A DNA stretch of 21,037 bases from a virus. The stretch spans positions 1 to 21,037 of the IMG/VR virus record IMGVR_UViG_3300046009_010245; one strand, given 5' to 3'. The notes beneath the pieces were generated by a model. It did not search any database, was not told where the DNA came from, and saw only the letters and a list, made by a program, of their open reading frames with translations. Shown here one piece after another: positions 7,397-15,266 of this stretch (the stretch's first letter is position 1; each line of letters begins with the position of its first letter). The translations under genes and the position numbers were made by a program.

Positions 7397-7945
7397 TTAT
7401 AATTCAAAAATCCAGCAAGATCCAGATTTTTTTACACCTGGTAACAATTCGTTGATTGCTCTATCTACTGGGCCATAATTGCAGTCATGGCCAGCCAAAA
7501 TTCCACCTGGTGCTATTTTTGGTAACCAATGTTGTATGTCTTCTTTTATAAATTCATATTCGTGGGAAGCGTCAATAAACACAAATTGCAAACTTTTTTC
7601 TTTATATAGTTTTGATGCTTCTACCGAAGTATTTTTTATAGGAATTATTATACTTGAAAGTGGTTTAATATTTTCTAAAAATACTTCATATAATTTATCT
7701 TCTTTTACTGCGGGGTCATTCATGTGAGATTCCACTTCTGGTGATCCCTTCCATGTATCTACACAATCAAATTTAATATTTTTTTGAGAATTATAAATTT
7801 CAACACCCATATAAACTGCGCTTCTTCCTTTCCAAGAACCAACCTCAACAAAATGAGAACCGTTTGGGTATTTTAATACAATTGAACTGTATAAATCTCC
7901 ATAATCAAACCAATTTTCTCCAATATTTTGATAATAATGTTCCAT
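7397..7945 (-). CDS. Class I SAM-dependent methyltransferase (Methyltransf_24-like)
   Basis: This 182-residue soluble methyltransferase is probably for sugar or glycan O-methylation. The SAM-binding loop FVEVGSWKGRSA is at 32-43, the acidic strand FIDASHEYE at 123-131, and GGILAGHD at 147-154 ends the core. This pattern belongs to the small Methyltransf_24/macrocin-O-methyltransferase-like group often found in polysaccharide clusters. Its ATG shares one base with the stop of the upstream epimerase (TAATG), a tight coupling. The downstream gap to the fusion gene is 46 bases. The acceptor cannot be read from sequence. Confidence 0.82.
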   Translation of the reverse strand: MEHYYQNIGENWFDYGDLYSSIVLKYPNGSHFVEVGSWKGRSAVYMGVEIYNSQKNIKFDCVDTWKGSPEVESHMNDPAVKEDKLYEVFLENIKPLSSIIIPIKNTSVEASKLYKEKSLQFVFIDASHEYEFIKEDIQHWLPKIAPGGILAGHDCNYGPVDRAINELLPGVKKSGSCWIFEL

Positions 7946-8910
7946 TATTTTAGTCCTTTAATCCAATTATATGTTTTTTCAAGACCATAAGTTAATGGCT
8001 TAGTGGGGTGCCAATTTAACTTTAGTCTCATCAAGTTGTTATCAGAATTTCTTCCACGAACTCCTTGTGGGCCAGAAATATTTTTGATTGTTAATTTTTT
8101 ATTTGCAATTTGCATAACTATTTCTGCCAACTTATTTATCGATACCATTTCTTCTGAACCAATATTAAGTGGCCCGTTGAAGTCCGATTCCATGAATCTT
8201 CTTACCGCTTCAACGCATTCATCAATATAAAGGAAAGATCTTGTTTGCTGACCATCTCCCCATATTTCCATGGTTTCGTCTTCAGAGAATGCAACCTTTC
8301 TGCATATTGCTGCGGGTGCTTTTTCTTTTCCATTGTTCCAAGAGCCATATGGACCAAAGATATTATGAAATCTTCCAATTCTAACAGGAAGACCATAATT
8401 TCTGTTGTATGCTAGATATAAACGCTCGCTGAATAACTTTTCCCATCCATACTCGCTGTCTGGTGCAGCTGGATATGCAGACTCCTCGGAACACTTTGGG
8501 TTGTTTGGATCTAGCTGGTTATATTCCGGATAAATGCAAGCAGAAGACGAGTAGAAAATTTTTGGCATCTTTGTATATCTTACTGCTTCATTTGCGATGT
8601 TCAGATTGATCTGCGCTGAGTTATGCATAACATCCGCATCATGATTTCCAGTAAAGATATATCCTGCTCCACCCATATCTGCGGCCAATTGATAGATCTC
8701 ATCAAAGGTTTGACCTTCATCTATTCTCATTGAATTTTTTACTTGAGCAGGGTCCCGAAGATCAACAACATAAAATTGATCTGCATCCGATTGTTTGTAT
8801 TCGTGGATTTTTATGTCTGCTGCACGAACAAAATAACCTTCATTTTTAAGACGAGTAACTAGATGACCCCCAATAAATCCACCACCACCACACACTAATG
8901 CTGTTTTCAT
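7945..8910 (-). CDS. GDP-mannose 3,5-epimerase-like SDR
   Basis: This enzyme probably converts GDP-D-mannose to GDP-L-galactose or GDP-L-gulose. It has an N-terminal GGGGFIG NAD loop (8-14), SACIYPE (123-129), YGWEK (154-158), RFHNIFGPYG, KEKAPAA (195-201), GDGQQTRSF and GVRGRNSDNN, a series I recognise from plant GDP-mannose 3,5-epimerase. The catalytic residues known in the Arabidopsis enzyme (C145, Y174, K178, K217) correspond to C125, Y154, K158 and K197 here, all with the same offset of 20, so the active site looks intact. The length of 321 is slightly shorter than plant GME, lacking only an N-terminal extension. Local GC is visibly higher than in flanking genes. Some bacterial relatives may use other sugars; this family subtype is likely but unproven. 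Confidence 0.87.
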   Translation of the reverse strand: MKTALVCGGGGFIGGHLVTRLKNEGYFVRAADIKIHEYKQSDADQFYVVDLRDPAQVKNSMRIDEGQTFDEIYQLAADMGGAGYIFTGNHDADVMHNSAQINLNIANEAVRYTKMPKIFYSSSACIYPEYNQLDPNNPKCSEESAYPAAPDSEYGWEKLFSERLYLAYNRNYGLPVRIGRFHNIFGPYGSWNNGKEKAPAAICRKVAFSEDETMEIWGDGQQTRSFLYIDECVEAVRRFMESDFNGPLNIGSEEMVSINKLAEIVMQIANKKLTIKNISGPQGVRGRNSDNNLMRLKLNWHPTKPLTYGLEKTYNWIKGLK

Positions 8911-8911
8911 T

Positions 8912-9685
8912 TTAATCCTTTATATATTTTTTAAACTTGTCCATATTATTTAACACATATTTTGGAAGATAAGACAAATCAGCAATACATTTTAATTTTA
9001 TGTAATTTCTATTAAGAGGATCTATCAAATGCTCTAAACGATTTTCAACAGCATTTAATGATTCGTCTTTCCAGTCATCATGAGCATAATTTTGAAGTTT
9101 ATTTAAAACGTGATTTTTATTTCCTAAAAAAGAAAAGTGCCAACCACCATTTTCAATACCATGAAATTGATGTTTATTGTGTCTAGTAATTTGAGTATTT
9201 GATAAAAATGTATTTTTTCTAAGCATACACGAACTTTGGCTCAAGGTGGAGCCACGATCTTCGGCCTGAGTATTTAAATAATAATAATGCAATATTTGAT
9301 TAAACAATACTGGAAATTTATTTTCTTTTAAAGCTATTTTAACAGCATCAGAGGATGGAATTTCATCTAAATCGGATATAATTATCAAATCATCGTCTGT
9401 TGCATTTTCCAAGCCATAAGTAATGTGATTTCTCTGCATTACATCATTGTACATTGGATCATTTGGTCTAAATTTATCCGCATCAACAATTACATGAATT
9501 ATTTTAGGTAAAAATTTTTCATATTTATGAATATTTTTTTGAAATAGCATTTCTTTTGGTTTGTTTTGATGTGTTCTTTCTCCCTCTACAATTACAAAAT
9601 AATCAACAACATCATTTAATTCATTTAATCTGATTTCCAATAAATCAACTTCATTATAAAACATGAAACAATCATAAATTTTCAT
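8912..9685 (-). CDS. Glycosyltransferase family 17-like
   Basis: This 257-residue protein is like GT17 enzymes, whose founding member is the eukaryotic beta-1,4-GlcNAc transferase MGAT3; bacterial and viral members act on unknown glycans. The N-terminus KIYDCFMFYNEVDLLEIRL with VDYFVIVEGERTHQNKPK is the family hallmark, and a DLDE metal-binding motif (105-108, in ISDLDEIPS) follows. No membrane segment or signal peptide is present. The start overlaps the upstream methyltransferase stop by four bases, and the stop lies one base before the epimerase ATG. Donor and acceptor are unknown. Confidence 0.85.
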   Translation of the reverse strand: MKIYDCFMFYNEVDLLEIRLNELNDVVDYFVIVEGERTHQNKPKEMLFQKNIHKYEKFLPKIIHVIVDADKFRPNDPMYNDVMQRNHITYGLENATDDDLIIISDLDEIPSSDAVKIALKENKFPVLFNQILHYYYLNTQAEDRGSTLSQSSCMLRKNTFLSNTQITRHNKHQFHGIENGGWHFSFLGNKNHVLNKLQNYAHDDWKDESLNAVENRLEHLIDPLNRNYIKLKCIADLSYLPKYVLNNMDKFKKYIKD

Positions 9686-10269
9686 TTGTTAATTCTTTCT
9701 AAAATAGTCAAGCCATTATTGTTTGTTCTTTTTTCTATTAATTTCCAATTTTTATTTTCTTTTAAAAATTCTTCTATGGCTGGCCAAAGACCTTGGATTT
9801 CAGAATTTGTAATTTTACCTGTGTCATAGTTATTTTCATCGACAATTCCATACAATTCTGTATCATGAAAAATTAAAAATTTATTAACTTTTGTGTGATG
9901 TCTATTAAGTTCACTTTTCAATTGTTGATATGTATGCATGGTATCGATAAACAAAAGATCTGTTTCATCTATATCAATAGTTCTAGTATCACCTAATACA
10001 AATTTATAATTAATATTATTTTTTTTTGAATACTCCACAATTTCATTAAATTCTTTTTCACGACCCCAATGACTTGGGTGCTTTAAATCTACGCAAACCA
10101 TTTTTTTTGGGTTTGAAAAAATTAAAGCAACTGTTGAAACTACTCCCCTAACTCCAAATTCAGTAATTGATGTACATTTTTTCCCATATTCAAATAATAT
10201 AGATAAATGTTCATTTATATCAGAAGGCGTGTTGATTAAATCGTTTAAAGTATTATTTAATGTTTTCAT
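9682..10269 (-). CDS. Class I SAM-dependent methyltransferase (CmcI/Methyltransf_24-like)
   Basis: This is a 195-residue soluble protein with a SAM-loop-like TEFGVRGVVS (36-45), an acidic LLFIDTMHTYQQ (105-116) and LIFHDTELYG further on. This is the layout of the cephalosporin-hydroxylase/CmcI-type and Methyltransf_24 proteins found in glycan clusters. It is distinct from the methyltransferase at 7397-7945; the two share only core motifs, so this does not look like a recent duplication. It overlaps the downstream GT17-like gene by four bases and lies 36 bases after the GT-A-like gene. A putative sugar O-methyltransferase role is inference. Confidence 0.75.
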   Translation of the reverse strand: MKTLNNTLNDLINTPSDINEHLSILFEYGKKCTSITEFGVRGVVSTVALIFSNPKKMVCVDLKHPSHWGREKEFNEIVEYSKKNNINYKFVLGDTRTIDIDETDLLFIDTMHTYQQLKSELNRHHTKVNKFLIFHDTELYGIVDENNYDTGKITNSEIQGLWPAIEEFLKENKNWKLIEKRTNNNGLTILERINK

Positions 10270-10305
10270 ATTTAATTATCCAAGTTTAAATAAAAAATTT
10301 GTTTT

Positions 10306-11004
10306 TTAATTTTTAAAGTCATTTAATATTTTTTCCCAATCTAATCCCGGACTTAAAAAATTTTCATGCACGTGTGTACTTACACCGGGAATCGGGGTAA
10401 ATAGTCTAATATTTTTTGTGTACAATTCTCTAAAAAAATTTCTATCATTTGCAAGATGTTTTTTTGCATATGGTAAAATTTCTTTTAACATTTTTTTAGT
10501 ACACATAAAAGTGGCAGTAGTACTTTCCGCTGTTCTCCAATGAGTATTGTTTTTAAAAAATATGCTTTCCATACCAAACGAAATATCATCATCTCTAGTG
10601 TATCTATCTAAATGATCATATCCACTTATTAATTCAAATGTTTTAACACCATCCAACATAATATTTAAAGCATTTGAAGTATGTACATAATCATCTTCTA
10701 AAAAATAGATGTAATCCGAAGAAGAAAAATTTTCTGCATAATCAAATTTAAAAAAAACAGATTTTATTACGGAATTAAAATTGTTAAAAATTACTTTATA
10801 ATTTAATTCCTCGGCTTTATTCGATAAAATATTTTTATGATCTGAATCCATTAAAACTATTAATTCTACTGGATAATTGCAGGACTGTATTGTTTTTTGC
10901 AAATTAAAAAAACAATCCATTTTATTGAACCATTTTGGTCTTCCCGGTCTGGAATTTATTCCATTTAATTCTGCATTGCACGCTGAGTAAAGTATAGTAA
11001 GCAT
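10306..11004 (-). CDS. Putative GT-A-fold glycosyltransferase
   Basis: This is a 232-residue protein with an N-terminal LTILYSACN strand, ELIVLMDSDHKN (about 47-58) and a YIYFLEDDYVHT segment (98-109) in which EDD (103-105) is a plausible DxD-type metal and nucleotide-sugar site. The layout resembles GT-A (GT2-like) enzymes but I cannot place it in a numbered family. The C-terminal VSTHVHENFL may supply a metal-ligand His. No membrane segment is present. Sampled DNA within this gene is among the most AT-rich in the window (22% GC over 10441-10500). Substrate unknown. Confidence 0.7.
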   Translation of the reverse strand: MLTILYSACNAELNGINSRPGRPKWFNKMDCFFNLQKTIQSCNYPVELIVLMDSDHKNILSNKAEELNYKVIFNNFNSVIKSVFFKFDYAENFSSSDYIYFLEDDYVHTSNALNIMLDGVKTFELISGYDHLDRYTRDDDISFGMESIFFKNNTHWRTAESTTATFMCTKKMLKEILPYAKKHLANDRNFFRELYTKNIRLFTPIPGVSTHVHENFLSPGLDWEKILNDFKN

Positions 11005-11025
11005 AAAAATAATTTTTTATAGGTG

Positions 11026-12018
11026 TTATTTTATTTTCCAAAAATCATATATACCTTTTTCAAGTTCATATGAAGACCACAATTTTCTTTCTTGCATTGG
11101 TTGATTTTTTGCCCAATCCCACATTTTTGTAAGACCTAATTTTAAATTTGTTGGATTTTTAAAATTTAAAATTGTTTTAATTTTATCATGTGATACCCAA
11201 GCATCTTTTACTTCATGTCTCTTTTCCAAATAAACTTTCTCCCCGCCACCCATCACTTCAATTAAAATATTGCATGCTTTATTTATTGAACAGTGTTCGT
11301 CACCTCCAATATTAAAAATTTGTTTTGAGGCTTTTGGATCTATAGCACCCTTCCAAAAATACGGAACACAATCATCAACATAACTAAAGGCTCTGGTTTG
11401 GGTTCCGTCTCCGTATATAGACATAGGCATACCATTCATGTGTTGATACATCCAAATACCCAACACGTTTCTGTATTTGTCCCAGATATTTTGTTTTACT
11501 CCATAGACATTATGTGGTCTAAAGATGCACCAATCCATTCCATGTTGCTCCCCGGCTATTTGTATATCCATTTCACATGCATACTTCGCAACACCATATG
11601 GATCAATTGGGTTTTGTTGGTATGCTTCAACGAATGGTGGTTTGTTGACACCATATACTGCCATCGTTGAAGTAAAAACAAATCTTTTTACTTCATGTTT
11701 AATCGATTGGTTTATGAGCCTAGTTGTGGCAATTAAGTTGTTTTCGTAATTAAATTGACGAATAAAGGGGCTTAAACCTTCGGCAGCATATGCTGCAAAA
11801 TGAAAAACATACTCCGGTTTGTGTTTTTCAAACACATCAGCCAAATAATCTGATGAAGCAAGATTTAGTTTGTAGAATTCAACTTTGCTGTTTATATTAT
11901 CAGAATATCCACCACTTAAATCATCAATTCCAATTATATTGCACTTTACGTTTTCTGAAAGCCAATCTGCCAAACGTGAACCCAACAAACCCGCCACACC
12001 AGTTATTAAAATATTCAT
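11026..12018 (-). CDS. NAD-dependent nucleotide-sugar epimerase/dehydratase (GalE-like SDR)
   Basis: This extended SDR has the NAD-binding loop GVAGLLG (7-13), FTSTMAVYG with Ser117/Thr118, and the catalytic YGVAK (Tyr141, Lys145). The motifs RPHNVYG, YGDGTQTRAFSYVDD and FNIGG match UDP-glucose 4-epimerase-type enzymes. The 330-residue length fits. It likely interconverts a UDP-sugar for the island's transferases, though a dehydratase is possible. It is a different lineage from the GDP-mannose-epimerase-like SDR at 7945-8910 and from the SDR module of the fusion protein. Seven bases separate it from the upstream DUF5672 gene, and its leader carries ACTGTGAGAT, also found before the first island gene. 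Confidence 0.85.
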   Translation of the reverse strand: MNILITGVAGLLGSRLADWLSENVKCNIIGIDDLSGGYSDNINSKVEFYKLNLASSDYLADVFEKHKPEYVFHFAAYAAEGLSPFIRQFNYENNLIATTRLINQSIKHEVKRFVFTSTMAVYGVNKPPFVEAYQQNPIDPYGVAKYACEMDIQIAGEQHGMDWCIFRPHNVYGVKQNIWDKYRNVLGIWMYQHMNGMPMSIYGDGTQTRAFSYVDDCVPYFWKGAIDPKASKQIFNIGGDEHCSINKACNILIEVMGGGEKVYLEKRHEVKDAWVSHDKIKTILNFKNPTNLKLGLTKMWDWAKNQPMQERKLWSSYELEKGIYDFWKIK

Positions 12019-12022
12019 ATTA

Positions 12023-12032
12023 ATCTCACAGT
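12023..12032 (-). repeat. Shared 10-bp leader motif ACTGTGAGAT (copy 2, before GalE-like ORF)
   Basis: The same ten bases (minus strand) occur at 16693-16702 before the GT25-like gene. Here the motif ends four bases before the ATG, spanning the DUF5672 stop codon. It acts as a moderate ribosome-binding sequence (GTGAGAT) or may be a repeat left by recombination. Confidence 0.4.
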
Positions 12033-12727
12033 TCTATATTATTTAGACGCATTACTTCAAGCATATGAGTATCTTTTCCATGAAATCCAAATGTTTCATT
12101 TGGATTTGTGTATACTTCATTTACAAACAAACTTTCGCATGAAAATGTTTTAGCCAAATCAAATGAAGCAAATTTATGATTTTTTTCTTCTAATTGTTTT
12201 CTAAAACCAATGCATATTAAAACATCTTCTGGTATGCCAGAATAATCTAAGTTCATAAGAGATGAAACATCTGTCATCAATTTTTTGCTTCTCATGCAAA
12301 AACCACCATTTCCAATATGGAAAGTATTATTTGATTCTATCAACTTTTCGTGAACAAAAGGCCATCTTTGTGTATTAAAAAACAAATGTTTTTTTGGCCA
12401 TGGTGCTCCAATGTAATCATATTGTTGATAATCTGGATTCCATTTATCTGAATGGGTTATAAAACCATCGTCTTGAACAATTATAACAAATTCAGTATCT
12501 ATGTGTTTTACCAAATCAACCAAGCAAAATTTATTGTATCCATCATAGGTTAATTTTGGTATTTCAACATGAGAATAAAAATCAGACTTTCCAAAATTTG
12601 TGTTGCAAAAAAATTTAACATCACCAAATTTAATCCCATTGCAACTATATTTTAGTGCTTTGAGGTGATTTGAATCTTTTCCAACACCATCTATACTTAC
12701 CAAGGTTGTATTTATTAAATTTATCAT
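12026..12727 (-). CDS. DUF5672-family protein (probable glycosyltransferase)
   Basis: This 233-residue protein matches my recollection of DUF5672, a family found in glycan clusters. The region VIIVQDDGFITHSDKWNP (81-98) carries an acidic DDG motif like the metal site of GT-A enzymes, and DYIGAPW (104-110) follows, as does GNGGFCMRSKKL, a typical glycosyltransferase acceptor-side strand. The C-terminus FGFHGKD is also typical. A function is not experimentally assigned as far as I know. Its start overlaps the DUF6165 stop by four bases. I infer a glycosyltransferase, donor unknown. Confidence 0.75.
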   Translation of the reverse strand: MINLINTTLVSIDGVGKDSNHLKALKYSCNGIKFGDVKFFCNTNFGKSDFYSHVEIPKLTYDGYNKFCLVDLVKHIDTEFVIIVQDDGFITHSDKWNPDYQQYDYIGAPWPKKHLFFNTQRWPFVHEKLIESNNTFHIGNGGFCMRSKKLMTDVSSLMNLDYSGIPEDVLICIGFRKQLEEKNHKFASFDLAKTFSCESLFVNEVYTNPNETFGFHGKDTHMLEVMRLNNIEL

Positions 12728-13098
12728 TCTATGTTTGGAAGAATTTTTTCTTCCGTTATTTGGCTGTTTGATAATACATTGATTTTTTTCTTAATCAAGA
12801 ATCTTTTATCGTTAGTAATGTATACGGATCTAGCTAACTCTACAAATTCTTTATCAAATTGTTTTTTTTCTTCTAATATTCTTATTTTATCTTCAATTTC
12901 CCAAAGAGTTTCATTAATTTGTTGCAAAGTTTCAAGTAATTTTTGATCAATATTCAAAGTCTCAACTGCTTCTTTTAAAACTGAATATTCATTTAACAGA
13001 TTTGTATGTTTTTCTGTATGAGTGCTACACTTCTTCAACTTTATGTTTACTATTGTATATTTGTCTACAATTTCTCCATTTGATACTTCTATTTTCAT
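12724..13098 (-). CDS. DUF6165-family small protein
   Basis: This is a 124-residue, helix-rich protein beginning KIEVSNGEIVDKYTIVNIKLKK, the recognisable N-terminus of DUF6165. The middle (about 25-95) is heptad-like and Glu/Lys-rich, probably a coiled coil (ETLQQINETLWEIEDKIRILEEKKQ). No catalytic motif is visible. The family commonly occurs beside glycosyltransferases in my experience, and here it lies one base from a GT9-like gene and overlaps DUF5672 by four bases. It could be a subunit or scaffold for the neighbouring transferases, which is inference. Function unknown. Confidence 0.72.
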   Translation of the reverse strand: MKIEVSNGEIVDKYTIVNIKLKKCSTHTEKHTNLLNEYSVLKEAVETLNIDQKLLETLQQINETLWEIEDKIRILEEKKQFDKEFVELARSVYITNDKRFLIKKKINVLSNSQITEEKILPNIE

Positions 13099-13099
13099 T

Positions 13100-13837
13100 T
13101 TAGATCATGTAAGTCCAATTTACGTTTCTATAGACCATGTTGGTCAGGTTGTAATATGTTGGACTTTCATTCTCCCTTCTTTTTTCATACATGAAAATAT
13201 TATCTGTTTTGCTGTATTTGTCAACCAAATAACACAGAGATGTTTCTACCGTATGTATTTCAGTTGCTTTTTCAATAACACCAATCCAGTCAAAAAGATT
13301 GAACTGATGTTCTTTGTCTTTTTCAAATGACATTTCTATAACCTGATTGTCTGTATGTATTTTTGGAGTTGAACAAACGACATGATTTGGTGGAGTTCCA
13401 TATGTCATATTGAAAAGTGTAAATGGTTTTTTAAGATTTATATTATACTCATCAATCAACTTTTGCTCACGCTCTTCACTTCTTGTGAGACTAAAACTTT
13501 TGTGCCAATTGGTTAATGGTGTATTTGTGTAATAATACTTGCTGGCCATTATAGAACAATTTTTTAAATAATAGTTTGAAAACGAAACCGGAACGTAAAG
13601 ATCCATTTCTGTATTTACTCCCATGTGGGATCCATACAGTTCTTTCATTGGAAACTCTTCCGATTCACGGTGCCAAACTAAATTTGGTTTTTGTAATTGA
13701 GTTGCAAGCATTTCATAATAAAGGTCTATGACTGGCACATGAACTCTGTAGCCACTCTCAATATACCGATCTATTATTGGTTGAATCCAAATTATGTCAC
13801 CCAATCCACATGGCTGATATATCAAACAATTTTTCAT
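13100..13837 (-). CDS. GT9-like (heptosyltransferase-type) glycosyltransferase
   Basis: This 245-residue protein has the N-terminal IYQPCGLGDIIWIQPII segment, the GLGD loop (11-14) of ADP-heptose:LPS heptosyltransferase-type (GT9) GT-B enzymes. The C-terminal half contains IGVIEKATEIHTVETSLCYLVDK, comparable to the GT9 donor-site helix with its Thr/Ser-Glu pair. It is shorter than standard heptosyltransferases (about 320-350), so one Rossmann half may be reduced. It overlaps the GT10-like gene by four bases. A transferase role is probable, but heptose as donor should not be assumed. Confidence 0.7.
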   Translation of the reverse strand: MKNCLIYQPCGLGDIIWIQPIIDRYIESGYRVHVPVIDLYYEMLATQLQKPNLVWHRESEEFPMKELYGSHMGVNTEMDLYVPVSFSNYYLKNCSIMASKYYYTNTPLTNWHKSFSLTRSEEREQKLIDEYNINLKKPFTLFNMTYGTPPNHVVCSTPKIHTDNQVIEMSFEKDKEHQFNLFDWIGVIEKATEIHTVETSLCYLVDKYSKTDNIFMYEKRRENESPTYYNLTNMVYRNVNWTYMI

Positions 13838-14661
13838 AAGAGTTCCACTATTCTATCGTACAAATAATCATCAGAAGTCTGATGATTCATACATCTTTCA
13901 AAGTTGTCCTTGATGGCATCCATCTTGCTGTAATAAAGATCTTCATTTAAATTATTTATGTCGAACTTGTCATCTAGAAGTATGATTCCATCCATGTTGA
14001 ACATTTTCACAACTTCCGGAGTTCCGTAGTAGATTGGAATGGTTCCGCAGGCAAAGCAATCCATAAGTTTTTCTGTGTAATAGTTTGAATAGCGTTCATT
14101 CTCTATGGTAATTGAGAAACAGTAATCACGCAATACATCTTCTTTTTTCTCAAATGAATTGAATGATCTTCCGTAATAATCTATTGGGAATCCAGTGTTT
14201 TTGAACTGAATCATCGTGTTGTTTCTAAAATGATGTCCATTACACATGGTCTTGCCAGAAGAAACCATTGAAACTAGTTTTGTTTTTGGATGTATTCCCC
14301 GGTCAACAACCCAAGTTGAATTTGCCGCAGGAGGACAATAAGAAAAAATGGGTGATATTTCTAACAACTCATGATCGTGTACAAATATTTTTTTATATAC
14401 TGATTGCATTTTTGAAGCGTTTGTCTTCAAAAAATGCATCTGGTGTGGAATGATTCCTTTTGACTCACATATCCACAAAAATTTATTTGGACAATTGCTT
14501 TTAATTCCACCAAATATATCATAATCAAGATAGACTTCTATGCCATCTATTGATTTTTTATCAAAAATCCATTTAAATTTTGAAGGAGGAACATTATGGC
14601 ATGAAGTTACATCATGTTTAAACGGACTTCCATACGCTGATAATTCTTTTGGCTTGATCAT
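13834..14661 (-). CDS. GT10-family (alpha-1,3/4-fucosyltransferase-like) glycosyltransferase
   Basis: This 275-residue protein carries the GT10 hallmark in its C-terminal half: FSITIENERYSNYYTEKLMD followed by CFACGTIPIYYG (about 182-213), the GDP-fucose-binding segment of this family. No transmembrane anchor is present, as in bacterial GT10 enzymes. GT10 members transfer L-fucose, or related L-sugars, from GDP donors. The island's GDP-mannose 3,5-epimerase-like enzyme could supply GDP-L-galactose as an alternative donor. GC is somewhat higher than in its neighbours (38% over 13981-14040). Start and stop overlap the adjacent genes by four bases each. Confidence 0.83.
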   Translation of the reverse strand: MIKPKELSAYGSPFKHDVTSCHNVPPSKFKWIFDKKSIDGIEVYLDYDIFGGIKSNCPNKFLWICESKGIIPHQMHFLKTNASKMQSVYKKIFVHDHELLEISPIFSYCPPAANSTWVVDRGIHPKTKLVSMVSSGKTMCNGHHFRNNTMIQFKNTGFPIDYYGRSFNSFEKKEDVLRDYCFSITIENERYSNYYTEKLMDCFACGTIPIYYGTPEVVKMFNMDGIILLDDKFDINNLNEDLYYSKMDAIKDNFERCMNHQTSDDYLYDRIVELL

Positions 14662-15266
14662 TTCTTTTTATAAAAAGCATCACCCCAAGTTTGTCCATCC
14701 CAACTTGTTACAATTCTTTCAAAACCAAACTGTTTCAAGAACTCATCGATTTGCTCAACCATTGGGCAATCCTTATACAACTCTGCTCTGTTTACTTCGC
14801 AAAGAAGGTATTGAACTTTTTCAAGTGTCTTTTTTGCACCTTTCAATACTTCCAATTCATATCCCTGAACATCAAGTGTAATTAAATTATAATTAAAATC
14901 ATTATTATTAAAATATTCATCTAAAGTAGTAACATTTACTGTTTCTGATGATTCAAATTTAATTGATGGATATTGTAATAAATGTAAAGCAGGCATTAAT
15001 AAAGAACTTGATTGTCCTCCGTTTGAATGCTCTACAAACATGGTTGCTGTTTTTTTTTCAGAACCTAAAGCTATATTTTCTATTTTTACACCTTTTGTTG
15101 GACCCAATTTTATTAATAATTTTTCATATATTTGTTTTTGTGGTTCAAACATTAAAATATTTGTAGACAATTTACTTAAAAAATCATATTCATTTCCTAA
15201 GTGCGCACCGACTTGTATTATACCATTAATTTTAGAATCTATGTATGGATTTATGTCAAATAGCAT
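14658..15266 (-). CDS. FkbM-family methyltransferase
   Basis: This class I SAM methyltransferase of the FkbM family typically O-methylates sugars or polyketide hydroxyls. Numbering from an in-frame ATG at 15281, SAM loop IIQVGAHLGNE is at 21-31, EPQ at 46-48, and the family hallmark LITLDVQGYELEVLKGA is at 133-149. I prefer the second ATG (15266), which shares one base with the upstream fucosyltransferase stop (TAATG). The more upstream ATG overlaps that gene by 16 bases. DNA composition breaks sharply inside the gene near 14880 (35% GC over 14821-14880, 12% over 14881-14940). It overlaps the GT10-like gene by four bases. Acceptor unknown. Confidence 0.84.
   Translation of the reverse strand: MLFDINPYIDSKINGIIQVGAHLGNEYDFLSKLSTNILMFEPQKQIYEKLLIKLGPTKGVKIENIALGSEKKTATMFVEHSNGGQSSSLLMPALHLLQYPSIKFESSETVNVTTLDEYFNNNDFNYNLITLDVQGYELEVLKGAKKTLEKVQYLLCEVNRAELYKDCPMVEQIDEFLKQFGFERIVTSWDGQTWGDAFYKKK

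Noticed and set aside
9682-9710. AGAAAGAAT followed by ATG, like the duplicated start region at 7316-7363
   Set aside because: It encodes the conserved C-terminal residues of the upstream methyltransferase and diverges after nine bases; similarity is probably chance in AT-rich DNA.
10203-10219. ATAAATG/CATTTAT palindrome and TATAAATG box
   Set aside because: Lies within the methyltransferase coding sequence (codons for a NEHLS segment) and precedes no gene start.
11014-11021. TATAAAAA before the GT-A-like gene as a late box
   Set aside because: Only seven of eight matches in very AT-rich DNA, inside a co-directional operon with an early promoter.
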